Below, in pieces: positions 12,001 through 22,700 of a stretch of 64,000 bases of DNA. Position numbers and translations under genes: made by a program. Each line of letters starts with the position of its first letter. Within the stretch, counting starts at the first letter, position 1. This DNA is from Begonia masoniana (Eukaryota > Streptophyta > Magnoliopsida > Cucurbitales > Begoniaceae), in NCBI GenBank assembly GCA_022432975.1, contig CM039509.1, positions 22,351,432 to 22,415,431 of the forward strand, in the 5' to 3' direction. The notes under the pieces were generated by a model, which worked only from the letters and a program-made list of their open reading frames with translations, had not been told where the DNA came from and made no database searches.

Positions 12001-14395
12001 AAAGCTGTGTAGTGGCTCCTCGTCGCGAAGTAGTGTCTGAAATATGGCAAGCTTCGGGAGGTTTCCACAAAAGCTGTGTAGTGGCTCCTCGTCGCGAAGT
12101 AGTGTCTGAAATATGGCAAGCTTCGGGAGGTTTCCACAAAAGCTGTGTAGTGGCTCCTCGTCGCGAAGTAGTGTCTGAAATATGGCAAGCTTCGGGAGGT
12201 TTCCACAAAAGCTGTGTAGTGGCTCCTCGTCGCGAAGTAGTGTCTGAAATATGGCAAGCTTCGGGAGGTTTCCACAAAAGCTGTGTAGTGGCTCCTCGTC
12301 GCGAAGTAGTGTCTGAAATATGGCAAGCTTCGGGAGGTTTCCACAAAAGCTGTGTAGTGGCTCCTCGTCGCGAAGTAGTGTCTGAAATATGGCAAGCTTC
12401 GGGAGGTTTCCACAAAAGCTGTGTAGTGGCTCCTCGTCGCGAAGTAGTGTCTGAAATATGGCAAGCTTCGGGAGGTTTCCACAAAAGCTGTGTAGTGGCT
12501 CCTCGTCGCGAAGTAGTGTCTGAAATATGGCAAGCTTCGGGAGGTTTCCACAAAAGCTGTGTAGTGGCTCCTCGTCGCGAAGTAGTGTCTGAAATATGGC
12601 AAGCTTCGGGAGGTTTCCACAAAAGCTGTGTAGTGGCTCCTCGTCGCGAAGTAGTGTCTGAAATATGGCAAGCTTCGGGAGGTTTCCACAAAAGCTGTGT
12701 AGTGGCTCCTCGTCGCGAAGTAGTGTCTGAAATATGGCAAGCTTCGGGAGGTTTCCACAAAAGCTGTGTAGTGGCTCCTCGTCGCGAAGTAGTGTCTGAA
12801 ATATGGCAAGCTTCGGGAGGTTTCCACAAAAGCTGTGTAGTGGCTCCTCGTCGCGAAGTAGTGTCTGAAATATGGCAAGCTTCGGGAGGTTTCCACAAAA
12901 GCTGTGTAGTGGCTCCTCGTCGCGAAGTAGTGTCTGAAATATGGCAAGCTTCGGGAGGTTTCCACAAAAGCTGTGTAGTGGCTCCTCGTCGCGAAGTAGT
13001 GTCTGAAATATGGCAAGCTTCGGGAGGTTTCCACAAAAGCTGTGTAGTGGCTCCTCGTCGCGAAGTAGTGTCTGAAATATGGCAAGCTTCGGGAGGTTTC
13101 CACAAAAGCTGTGTAGTGGCTCCTCGTCGCGAAGTAGTGTCTGAAATATGGCAAGCTTCGGGAGGTTTCCACAAAAGCTGTGTAGTGGCTCCTCGTCGCG
13201 AAGTAGTGTCTGAAATATGGCAAGCTTCGGGAGGTTTCCACAAAAGCTGTGTAGTGGCTCCTCGTCGCGAAGTAGTGTCTGAAATATGGCAAGCTTCGGG
13301 AGGTTTCCACAAAAGCTGTGTAGTGGCTCCTCGTCGCGAAGTAGTGTCTGAAATATGGCAAGCTTCGGGAGGTTTCCACAAAAGCTGTGTAGTGGCTCCT
13401 CGTCGCGAAGTAGTGTCTGAAATATGGCAAGCTTCGGGAGGTTTCCACAAAAGCTGTGTAGTGGCTCCTCGTCGCGAAGTAGTGTCTGAAATATGGCAAG
13501 CTTCGGGAGGTTTCCACAAAAGCTGTGTAGTGGCTCCTCGTCGCGAAGTAGTGTCTGAAATATGGCAAGCTTCGGGAGGTTTCCACAAAAGCTGTGTAGT
13601 GGCTCCTCGTCGCGAAGTAGTGTCTGAAATATGGCAATTGGTTGGTTAAATCGTGTTTTAAAGGTATTGTCTTTTCAGGTTTTGGATTTCGAAAATTTAG
13701 CGTTATATTGTCGATTTTTGGTTTTCAAATCCATAATGTCGGGTTGAGTTCTCTATTTTTTTGTTAATTGTTTTAAGTTGGTTTTTCAAGAAATTTATGG
13801 GACACGAAGTTATGGGTGTCGGGATGACGTGGTTAAAGTTTCGTGATTTTTGGAGGTATTGGGATTGTAGAAAAGTGTAGAAAAGTGTAGGAAAGCGGGA
13901 AAAGGTCAAATGGGCATTTTTTGGATGTTTTTGGGTGTTAAAAACCCGAGCCGGCCCGATTGGTCGGGCCCGGGGCACGATCGGTCGCGGTCGGGATGTT
14001 TCTGAGTGAAGAAAACCCGAGAAGGCCCGATCGATCGGGCATTTAGCCACGATCGGTCGCGGTGGCTCGGTTGGGGCGCGCGCGCGCCCCAGCGCGCTCG
14101 CGCGGCCGGCGCAGCGCGCGCAGCCGCGCGTTGTGGGGGCGCGCCCGCCCAGCGACCCTTCTAGTCCAAAATTTGATTTTTTTTCAAATTTTCCCATTTT
14201 CTCAAATGTTTTAACCCGACATTTTCCGATGTATTTTAAAAGTATTTTGGGCCCGTTTCCCAACAAGTTTTGAGGGTTCGAAAAACTCGAAAACGATTCA
14301 AAATATTTAAGATAATTATTTTTAAATTTCGTTTTAAACGCGGGGTTAGGTAGCAAAGTGACGCACCGAGCCGGGGAGGGTTCGGGGGCGTTACA
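9009..14395 (+). mobile_element. Solo LTR (Tekay-like), 5387 bp, expanded by an internal minisatellite
   Basis: It begins TGTAACACCCGAG and ends GGGGGCGTTACA, with a perfect 5-bp target duplication TTTCT at 9004-9008 and 14396-14400. No primer site, coding region or second LTR lies between, so this is a solo LTR left by recombination between two LTRs. It is more than twice the size of the other solo LTRs in the window because it holds a tandem array of about 3.28 kb (10355-13637). An exon-like block lies at 10134-10195 between AG and GTAAGT, followed by GCCTTAGGGCCTACACC. Its right part is strongly GC-rich (about 14060-14160), with palindromic CGATCG clusters at about 13950-14070. Confidence 0.88.
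10355..13637 (+). repeat. Tandem array of a 69-bp unit, about 47.6 copies
   Basis: The unit begins GTAGTGGCTCCTCGTCGCGA and repeats head to tail. The first four or so units carry substitutions, and one near 10600 has a 2-bp deletion (GGCAGTTCGGG for GGCAAGCTTCGGG). The following units look identical by eye, and the array ends part-way through a unit. Because 69 is divisible by three and the unit lacks stops in several frames, it produces very long open frames on both strands. These encode nothing recognisable. Homogeneity points to recent expansion by unequal exchange or slippage. Confidence 0.97.
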
Positions 14396-14610
14396 TTTCT
14401 GTTGATGTATACATGGATAAAAATAAAGATACGTACACTTGATTTTATTTTTTATGAAAATTGATTGCAAAAACAAAATTAAAAATTAAAAAAATTGAAT
14501 GAAAAAATTAAAATTAAAAGGAATAAATGAAAATAAATTGTTCAAAATAAATAAATAACATTTATGTGTGTGTAAGTGTATATGTGTGTGTGTGTCTATA
14601 TATATATATA

Positions 14611-15304
14611 GGGGAAATTACCAATTATGGGCATAAACTATGAGTGTTTTTCATTTCAAACCATAAAGTCACGTTTTGAACAATGTAAACCATAAAGTAT
14701 AAAAAATGTGACAATTAAGACCACGCCGGACGGACGCTTAAAAACACCGTCCGTCCGTTCACTGTTCACGTGAACAGTAACTGTTTATGTTCGTTTCTTC
14801 TCTGTTTTATAAATTAATTTTTAAAAAATATTAAACAATATTGGATTTACTTAAACTTTTTATCACATATTCACCACGTTATGGGAAGATAATTTGAAAA
14901 GTTTCGTGATTTTCTAACACTTGTACGATTTATTGTAATTTTAGTGAACTATTTTATAAAACATACGTAAACAAATTATAATAAATTATGTAAGTATTGT
15001 AAAATCACGAAAATTTTCAGATTATCTTCTCATAACGTGACGAATATGTGATAAAATGTTTAAGTAAATTCAATATCGTTTAGTATTTTTTAAAAATTAA
15101 TTTATAAAACGGAGAAGGAACGAACGTAAACAGTTACTGTTCACGTGAACAGTGAACGAACGGACGGTATTTTTAAGCGTCTGTCCGGCGTTGTCTGAAT
15201 TGTCACATTTTTTATACTTTATAGTTTGCATTGTTCAAAACGTTACTTTATGGTTTGAAATGAAAAACACTCAATAGTTTATGCCCGTAATTGGTAATTT
15301 CCCC
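14611..15304. mobile_element. Foldback / long-TIR MITE-like element, 694 bp
   Basis: The left end GGGGAAATTACCAATTATGG is mirrored by the right end, and the inverted repeat covers most of each half (about 270 bp). It includes the motifs GTCCGTCCGTTCACTG and CACGTGAACAGT with their complements. There is no coding capacity. The element follows a (TG)n/(TA)n tract at about 14580-14610, so a target duplication cannot be read with certainty. Partial copies of the left half recur at about 15489-15957. Superfamily not assigned. The long TIRs would suit a Mutator-like or foldback type. Confidence 0.8.
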
Positions 15305-15391
15305 TGTATATTGAGATAGGGTATCAATGACCATGTTATGATCAATGCATGACATTCTGCTTAAGTCTTTTGAAGTGTAAGTCAAAGAACG

Positions 15392-17195
15392 ATGGAGGAG
15401 GAAAACCAGAAGAAACAAGCTCCAAGCTCGCCAATAATGGAGCATACAGTTGCAGAGGGAAGACTCGGCTTGAACGGGATAGGTAGAAGCTATGAGTGTT
15501 TTTCATTTCAAACCATAAAGTCACGTTTTGAACAATGTAAACCATAAAGTATAAAAAATGTGACAATTCAGACCACGCCGGACGGACGCTTAAAAACACC
15601 GTCCGTCCGTTCACTGTTCACGTGAACAGTAACTGTTTATGTTCGTTTCTTCTCTGTTTTATAAATTAATTTTTAAAAAATATTAAACAATATTGGATTT
15701 ACTTAAACTTTTTATCACATATTCACCACGTTATGGGAAATTACCAATTATGGGCATAAACTATGAGTGTTTTTCATTTCAAACCATAAAGTCACGTTTT
15801 GAACAATGTAAACCATAAAGTATAAAAAATGTGACAATTCAGACCACGCCGGACGGACGCTTAAAAACACCGTCCGTCCGTTCACTGTTCACGTGAACAG
15901 TAACTGTTTATGTTCGTTTATTCTCTGTTTTATAAATTAATTTTTAAAACAGAGAAGAAAGTTTTGGACGAAGTGAAGAAGGAGCTATGGTTAGCAGGGC
16001 CTTTGATCTTGGTTAGTCTGTTGCAGTATGGTTTGCAGATCATTTCTCTGATGTTCGTGGGTCATCTTGGGAAATTACCTCTCTCTGGTGCTGGGTTGGC
16101 TACTTCCTTCGCTTCCATGTCTGGTTTCACCTTGTTGGTGCGTTGCGTTTCTCCTGGAATGAGATTTCATTCGCTCGTTGCTGATTGCTTTTGACAATTT
16201 CTTCTAGACGGAAGGAGCTGGCGCAAGGAAGGAGAAAAATAGTAATATAAATAATCACCGACAGAAAAATTGATCTCACTCTACAATTAGGTTACGCATA
16301 TTTGATCATGTTTTAGGTTTTCTTTCATAAGTTTTAGTTCAAATTTTGATTTGGGTGTTCGATTTATGCATCACAGTTTTTGTTAGCCGAATTTGGAAGT
16401 GATGAATGGATTATTAGCTCAAATTTTTACCATTTTATGTACTTCTCTGACTTGTAGAGTCTCAAATTCTCTCGAAACTTAGTGGTTTATTTCTCTTGAC
16501 ACTTTCCAGTTTGCAGCTGATTCTGCTTTTTTTTTTCTTGGCTTTTAATTTTTACCCAGGAATCAAATTTAGGGAATTAAATCTATTCTTGCCTAGATAA
16601 GCAAAAAATGTGTTACTCAGAGATATATTTTGGTATTTATAGCTGGGGATGGCTAGTGCTTTGGATACATTTTGTGGGCAGTCTTATGAAGCAAGGCATT
16701 ATCAAATGTTAGGCACACACATGCAAAGAGCTATGTTTGTTCTTGTACTTGCTAGCATACCACTTTCCATTATCTGGGCTTATACAGGAGAAATTCTCAA
16801 GCTTATCGGCCAAGATTCTAAAATATCAACTGAAGCCGGACAATATGCTCGGTATATGATTCCGAGTATTTATGCGTATGGTATTCTTCAATGCCTCACC
16901 AAATTCTTGCAAACTCAGAACATTGTCTTCCCAATGATGCTAACCTCAGGAATGACTGGCAATTCACATCTTACTTTGTTGGATTATGGCGTTCAAATCC
17001 GGACTTGGAGCAAAGGGCGTTGCCTTGGCAAGTTCAGTCTCGTATTGGATCAATGTGTTACTAATGGCAATTTATGTCAAGTTCTCTTCTTCATGTGCAA
17101 ATACTTGGACTGGCTTTTCAAAGGAAGCCTTCTGCAATATTATCACTTTCCTTAGACTTGTCATTCATTCAGCTTTAATGGTCTTATTTGTGGAT
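15392..17195 (+). pseudogene. MATE-family multidrug/toxin extrusion transporter, truncated and interrupted
   Basis: MATE proteins are 12-helix membrane antiporters that export secondary metabolites and xenobiotics. The N-terminus starts at ATG 15392 (MEEENQKKQAPSSPIMEHTV) and runs to about 15487, where a stretch made of foldback-element copies interrupts it. Exon 1 resumes at about 15958 with VLDEVKKELWLAGPLILVSL and the following VGHLGKLPLSGAGLATSFAS, typical of the first two MATE helices. It ends at a GTGCGT donor near 16136. Exon 2 begins at 16643 (after AG) with MASALDTFCGQSYEARHYQM and continues through LTSGM. A small indel near 16950 shifts the frame, then FKSGLGAKGVALASS and the segment to about 17195 follow. 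The remaining exons are absent. The insertion in exon 1, the frameshift and the missing C-terminal half make it a pseudogene. Confidence 0.88.
15489..15957 (+). mobile_element. Two partial copies of the foldback element inside MATE exon 1
   Basis: About 15489-15737 matches the left half of the 14611-15304 element, from CTATGAGTGTTTTTC to CCACGTTATGGGA. About 15738-15957 repeats that half starting at AATTACCAATTATGGGC and closes with a short mirrored end (AAAACAGAGAAG). Coding sequence of the MATE N-terminus flanks both sides, so the insertion is exonic. Confidence 0.8.
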
Positions 17196-17271
17196 GACTG
17201 AGCTCGTTTCACTTGGCTATTTCCTTTAAAATTAAAAAATAATATGTATAACACTTTTTGTTCATTTTTAT

Positions 17272-17940
17272 CAGTTTGTTAAAGCGCAATTCGATGCAAA
17301 AATTAAAATTGTTCAATCGGATTGGAGTGGTGAATTTCAGTCTCTCACTCCTCTTTTTAAATCCCTTGGCATTCAGCACCGTGTCTCATGTCCATATACC
17401 CCTAACCAAAATGATAGAGCTAAACGGAAAAATCGTCACATTGTAGAGACGGGCCTCGCCCTACTTTTTCATTCATCCACTCCTCTCCATTTTTAGACTT
17501 ATGCCTTCATCCACGCTGCCACCTTAATAAATTTGCTACCCACTCCTGTGCTCCAACATAAATCGCCCTACGAATCCCTGCTACATAAAGTTCCAGATTA
17601 CTTGTCCCTTCGTGTTTTTAGTTGTCTGTGCTTCCCCCTTCTTCGCCCATTCAATCGACACAAACTCCAACCTCGTTCTCGTCCATGTGTCTTTCTTGGA
17701 CCTAGTCTCCATCACAAAGGTTATCTCTGTCTTGAACCCGAGTCAAATAAAATCTATATCTCCCATCATGTCACGTTTGTAAAGTCTCAATTTCTCTTTG
17801 CCTCCACTACCACACCTATTTCCATCCCATCACCCTTCGAAATTTCTATCCCTTACGTTCCTCCTCTGACTCACACCCCTTGTTCCTACCTCACCCTCTC
17901 TCCCTCTTATACCAGCTCCCTCTCTTCTCCCTGCGCCTGA
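17272..17940 (+). pseudogene. Copia integrase fragment
   Basis: One frame from 17272 to 17940 is broken by a TAG near 17494. It encodes the second half of a Copia integrase core: a QSDWSGEF segment (the second catalytic Asp region), then CPYTPNQNDRAKRKNRHIVE (normally NG-x-AERKHRHIVE), then the post-core segment HKSPYESLLHKVPDYLSLRV and a CVFLGPSLHHKGYLCL block. No LTR, primer site, protease or RT is attached. It directly follows the broken MATE exon 2, so it may mark where the rest of that gene was lost. Confidence 0.85.
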
Positions 17941-18963
17941 CCCTACTTCTCCTTCTCTAATGACCTCCCCCACCATACCTCAATCCCTTACACCCGTTAC
18001 CATACCCCTACTTTATTGCAAAGACCTCAACTCAAGGACAGAAAGTTCGGTTTGATTGATAGATCGAATACAAGATAATGTTACTGATAGTCTTATTTAT
18101 ATATAAATTGATAGTACATTTATCCAATTAAGGAGTAAAGACAACCATATCATAAGGAAAGAGACATCACTAGTTAAAGAACATCTTAAGAATCATGCAT
18201 GATATAATATGGCACAACATGACGTGTTTGGTCAAACATGTTATTTCTTTTTTCTTCGATTGTAATTTAGATTCTTACATTTGAGTACATATTACAGACA
18301 CCTCGATTTTTTATAATAAAATCCGCTTTAATCTTTTCGTTATCAACATGTGTATAATGCATTTTGTTCGTAACATTCAATCCATCATGACTTTCTTTAT
18401 AATTCTATCATACTTTGTATTTCGTTCTCTGATTGAATATATAGAATAATTACTACAGACGTGGAAAGAGACCGTCAATAAATCATCATCTTTAGAAAGT
18501 TATAAACACATTAAATTCATTGGAATTAAAATTAAAATAAAAAAGAAAGTCACACGTACGCAGACTGTATAAAATATATTTGTTATTAGTCAAAAGATTT
18601 TCTATCAAATCGGGTCTAAATTATACTTTACCTTTTATTTTAAATTACATGTAAACAATATTACTCTTTTATTATTGCCACTATCATCAACTTCCAACAA
18701 TCCGACAGAGAAAGACAATTTGTAAGTGCATTCAAAACATCCATGGAAAAAGCTTAAGAAATCCAAGATTAGCAGACTAATTCGTTATGCAAAGTTAAAC
18801 GGCAAATACTTTGAACCATAAAGTAAGCTCGGATTTATATAAAGACAACAAGATTGCCAACCTTGTTCACATAGTATATAACTCAGCTTTTGTCTCGACT
18901 CAGACTCTCTCTAACAGTCTAAGATTAGGCCCACATTTGTACTAAGGTGTGTGAGACAATAAC
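17941..18963. other. Unassigned AT-rich spacer
   Basis: After the Copia fragment there is a C/T-rich stretch (about 17941-18010), then AT-rich sequence. I see no conserved reading frame, RNA gene or clear repeat boundary. Given the GT47-like exons just to the right on the minus strand, the right part may be that gene's 3' flank. Confidence 0.4.
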
Positions 18964-19185
18964 CTGAAATTGATGCTAGATAGTCCAACAGTTGGGGGCC
19001 AATTTCGGTTGATGGCCATTTTATTGATATTTGGGAATAGTCAATAACGTTATGGAAAGGCAATTCCACATGGTCTGACAAAAGAACTGGAACACACTCC
19101 AACTCAGAAAGTAAGTAAACATTATTACAAAAGTGTAGAACATAACATCATAGAGTATGAGTAGGTGGATGGTCATATGTACGTG

Positions 19186-19234
<49 letters not shown>

Positions 19235-20270
19235 ACAAAGTAAGACTCGTAAAAGCAAAGCGTCCAAGATGATTCCCCTCGTGGAGCAAGGCAAAACTTG
19301 GCATTTTAAAGGTGTTCAAAATACTCTAACTTTCCCATTTTGTCTGAACAACTGAACTTCAGTCTTGGAAATTCCAACTGTATATAATTCCAGTATGCAT
19401 TGTTATATCACAGTTAATCTTAATTTAATAGCATGAGATTTAAGATCCTTTATAATTTATCCTGCAAAAGAGATTTATAATCTATCATGCAAAAGAGGAC
19501 TTGTGCCGTTTTACAGTTATGATGTCACACGTATATCGTCCATGTAAATCTAATCTGATTAGATAACATACAATTCAGCAAATAGGTGAGAAACTAAATA
19601 ATATCAAAGACTAAATTTATTACTATTTGACATTTTAAACTTTGGCAGTTTTATCTTCAACTAGTATGGTTTTATTTCCACAAGAGTTCAATACAAACTA
19701 AAGCCTTTTCTATTTTTGTATGTGAAATATGTTTCTAAACAATACTTCAGTGGTTGAAAATGCTTAATATGTCATGAACCAACTTTCACAGCTTAGTTTT
19801 AGATTGTTCATCCATAACAGTTCTCATAAAGGAATTGTGAATGGAAATGGAAGAATGGAGGCATCTTTCCCCCATAATTTGAACCAAAATTTCCTAATGT
19901 GGGAATTTATCATCTAAAAAATGAAATATTGAATGAACTGTTCGTAAATTATAAGATTTTATGTTTTATGCTTCTTCAAAGGAAGATACTAATCATAAAA
20001 CAAATGAAATTATATTCTATTATGCTCTTATTTGAAGACAAACAACAAATTGAGTAGGAAAGGCCTAGAACAATATACCTTGTTTGGAAACTGTTTTGAG
20101 AGATCTATTAGCTTAAGACGACCAGCTTTTCCTTGATCACGGCCTAAATAGTTTGCTAGATACTTCCTTTTCGACAAAGGCAGAGGTTGGACCAGGGAAT
20201 TCGGATTTGAAGTCATTGCATCATCAACATTGCCAGGAATGATAATGTCTTTCCAAGTATTGAAGGCACT
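18964..20270 (-). pseudogene. Exostosin-like glycosyltransferase (GT47) gene fragment, three C-terminal exons
   Basis: GT47 proteins are Golgi type II membrane glycosyltransferases that build plant cell-wall polysaccharides. Three minus-strand exons are visible. The first, about 20270-20079, encodes FNTWKDIIIPGNVDD and KRKYLANYLGRDQGKAGRLK and ends at a GTATAT donor. The second, about 19319-19236, encodes NAKFCLAPRGESSWTL, the family's most conserved block. The third, about 19104-18964, encodes CVPVLLSDHVELPFHNVIDY and IKWPST, and ends at a GT donor. In the second exon the codon before NAKF is TAA where the family has Arg, a premature stop. Exons for the N-terminal half are not seen up to 21300. 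A (GA)n tract lies directly at the second exon's donor. It is most likely a pseudogene. The remaining chance is a divergent gene with a sequencing error. Confidence 0.78.
19189..19232. repeat. (GA)n microsatellite
   Basis: About 22 uninterrupted GA units. The tract sits immediately next to the donor side of a GT47-like exon (minus strand, 19236), so in the transcript it would be a (UC)n run at the start of the intron. Confidence 0.97.
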
Positions 20271-21300
20271 TGTATTTTTTTTATCCGTTCAATCCCCCTA
20301 CACCAAGAAATAAGACAACAACCTCAAATAAGAATAAATTAACAGTAGACGTCATGAATGAAACATTCATGAGGTATCCTATCAAACCAGAATATCAGCA
20401 TAGATTTCTGAAGACTCTCTTTCACATTTGAAGGATCAGACCAACAAAAGCTTCCAAAATGTTACAGAAGACTTCTTCATTAGCACATCAGCATAGATTT
20501 TGAAGCTGAAGGATAATTCGACATTATCAATTTATATTCTATCAGACTATTTATGAATAAACCTAAAGGTATTATTAGGTCTTCAAGAGCACCTAAAGAA
20601 TCATCCAAATATCCAATTTGTAAGTGACCATTTGTCTGATTACAATATAAGGCCATAGCAATATTTAATTAAATTTTTTATACATAGTTTCATTCAATTT
20701 TCTTATTTCACCAATAAAAAAATTAAGTTACAACAGTTCACTTCTTTCTTCTCTGTGAATAACTATTAATTCAAATGCATCATTTCAAAAGCTAAGTGTC
20801 AAAATTCAGCCACTTATATGCATCATGCCTCTCACAGAAGAGAGTTGAATTTCTTCTCACTATTTTCCAATTCGTAAAAACAAAGTGTGACTACACAACT
20901 TGATGAAACAAAGCTAACAATAGAGGTTAAATGAAAATTATTCAACCTATAAAAAAAGTAAATGCCTAAGATAGTAAAATTAACTCAGGGGTAAGGATTA
21001 TGGAGCGGTTTATGTATGTTGCCCAAGATTTAAATAAGTGAGGTCCAGCACCGATGCATTTAGGTGAGAGCAGAGCTGTAAACTACTGAAATCATACTAT
21101 TATTATTAAGAAGGGAAAATCTTTCTTCTATCAAAAAAGAAATTGTATACATTCATATCTACCTTTTTTACCATAAAAAATTAAATTAATATAAAAATGC
21201 ATATAGAACAGAAAGAGCATAAAAATGGCTCGATTCCTCAAAAAGAATAAAAACTATAATTGACAAACCTTCCACCAAAAACAAATTGCAGTGCGGAAGT
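20271..21300. other. Unassigned AT-rich spacer
   Basis: No conserved coding segment could be read on either strand. It may be intron or upstream sequence of the GT47-like gene. It ends at the 5' LTR of Copia element B. The last five bases, GAAGT at 21296-21300, would be B's left target duplication, but B's right end is lost. Confidence 0.4.
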
Positions 21301-21608
21301 TGTTGAGTTATGGAGCCTAATTTAGGTTGAGGGTATTTTGGTAATTAAGTACCCTGTTATTCTGTAACCCTAAATCGTCTATTATATAAAGACGTGTTTA
21401 GGTTATTGAGAAAATTACAGATTATCAGAGTGTCTGAGAGTGTGAGGCAAAACTGTTGTAACTCCTTTTTTGATCTTAGTGAAATCTGTCAGTGGCCAAT
21501 GGACGTAACTCTCGCAACGAGAGTAAACCACTATAAATCTGTGTGTTGTTTCTTTTTTGTATTCCTAGATCGCTCGTTACAGGTGGATTAGGGCGTCTAA
21601 TCCTAACA
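21301..21608 (+). repeat. 5' LTR of Copia element B, 308 bp
   Basis: It begins TGTTGAGTTATGG and ends TCCTAACA, and is followed two bases later by an initiator-Met primer site. It contains a TATA-like stretch (ATTATATAAAGACG, about 21380) and a leader rich in GAGAG and CTCGC motifs. No second copy is found in the window because the 3' end of B was lost. Confidence 0.85.
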
Positions 21609-21610
21609 AC

Positions 21611-21622
21611 TGGTATCAGAGC
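21611..21622 (+). promoter_or_regulatory. Primer binding site of element B
   Basis: TGGTATCAGAGC, the exact complement of the initiator-Met tRNA 3' end, lies two bases after the LTR. Confidence 0.92.
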
Positions 21623-21790
21623 TTCAGGTTGAAGTGGTTTTTCGAAAAATCAGGGTTTGATTCTTCGAAGGGTATCGATCAATTTCAGGTTTGCAATTTT
21701 TTGAAAAAAGGAAAATAGAAAAGTTTTCTATTGTGTTTCTGCCGAGGAAATTAAAAAAAAAAAAAAAAAGGTAAAAACAGAACAGAACCC

Positions 21791-21820
21791 TCTGTTCTGT
21801 TCTGTTCTGTTCTGTTCTGT
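21791..21820 (+). repeat. (TCTGT)6 microsatellite
   Basis: Six perfect TCTGT pentamers in the untranslated leader of element B, just upstream of the solo LTR insertion at 21896. Confidence 0.95.
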
Positions 21821-21895
21821 TCGCCGCGCGAAGGAGGAGCCCGAGCATCACCGCTGCCATCGCCGTCCGACAGAAAGTGCCGCCTCAGCCGACCA

Positions 21896-22700
21896 TGTAA
21901 TATCCGGCTAGTACGGATTTCATATATAATATATTATATTAATATTCTATTAAATAATGGCATTTTCCCTAAATATGTCAAATCAGGTCCGATTCACAAA
22001 AAGAAAGCGTCATTATGACTCTAACGAATAATAAGAATTTTAAGGAATTTACGGGAATTTTCGGAGTAATGACGCTATATTCCAAATAAATACGTTTTTT
22101 GAAGCGTAAATGACGTTTTAGTAAAAATAGTAAACGAGGTCCAAATTGCGAACGGATAGTTTCAGTAAATCCTAAATATTAAGTTGGACTTATTAGTGAA
22201 ATAAGGAAGTTTGGTGAATCCGAATCGCTGGACGACTGACAAACCGAAGAACGAAACAAATATAAAAACAAATGCAAGGGCAATATGGTAATTGTCAAAC
22301 CAAAATTTATTTAATAAATATCACTTTTTTCTTCTCTCCCTCATTTCTCTTCTTCCCTGCTCCGCCAAACTCCAGAGAGCGATTCTCTCTCTCTCCCTCC
22401 CACGGCGTTCTCTCATTCCGGCGACTCAAGCCCTCCGATTGATCCGTTTTCTTCACGGTTTCTCTTCCTCCCGCTTTTTGACTGGGTTTTAATGTATTAA
22501 ATAAATGTTTTGAGTTTTAATTAGTTAAGAAATGATTTGTTTTAAATGATTTTAGGGTTCGATTCCGATCCCGATTTAAATTCTGTTTTCAACTTCAGTT
22601 TTTATTCCGCATAAAGTTTTATTTAAAGTAAAGGAAAGTATAAGTATAAAATGAAAAAAATATTACGGGAAAATATGGGTACAGTATTAGGGTCGTTACA
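21896..22700 (+). mobile_element. Solo LTR (Tekay-like), internally deleted, 805 bp
   Basis: It begins TGTAATATCCGG and ends AGGGTCGTTACA, with a perfect 5-bp target duplication GACCA at 21891-21895 and 22701-22705. It sits in the untranslated leader of element B. Its start matches the other Tekay-like LTRs (a GTCAAATCAGGTCCG block, then a GAAAGCGTCATTATGAC block) and its last 200 bases resemble the ends at 26699 and 53627. The middle, from the first leader exon onward (about 22490), is missing compared with LTRs of about 2.5 kb. Confidence 0.9.

Noticed and set aside
10355..13637. CRISPR-like array
   Set aside because: The repeats are directly head to tail without unique spacers, and the sequence is a plant nuclear LTR.
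10130..13649. Open frames of more than 1000 codons on both strands
   Set aside because: They are by-products of a 69-bp tandem repeat whose length is divisible by three. The frames start and end at the array edges, have no domain, and mirror each other on opposite strands.
13703..14476. Minus-strand frame of 257 codons
   Set aside because: It spans the GC-rich end of the solo LTR and its outside flank, so it crosses an insertion border. Composition is low-complexity (Arg/Ala/Pro-rich) with no domain.
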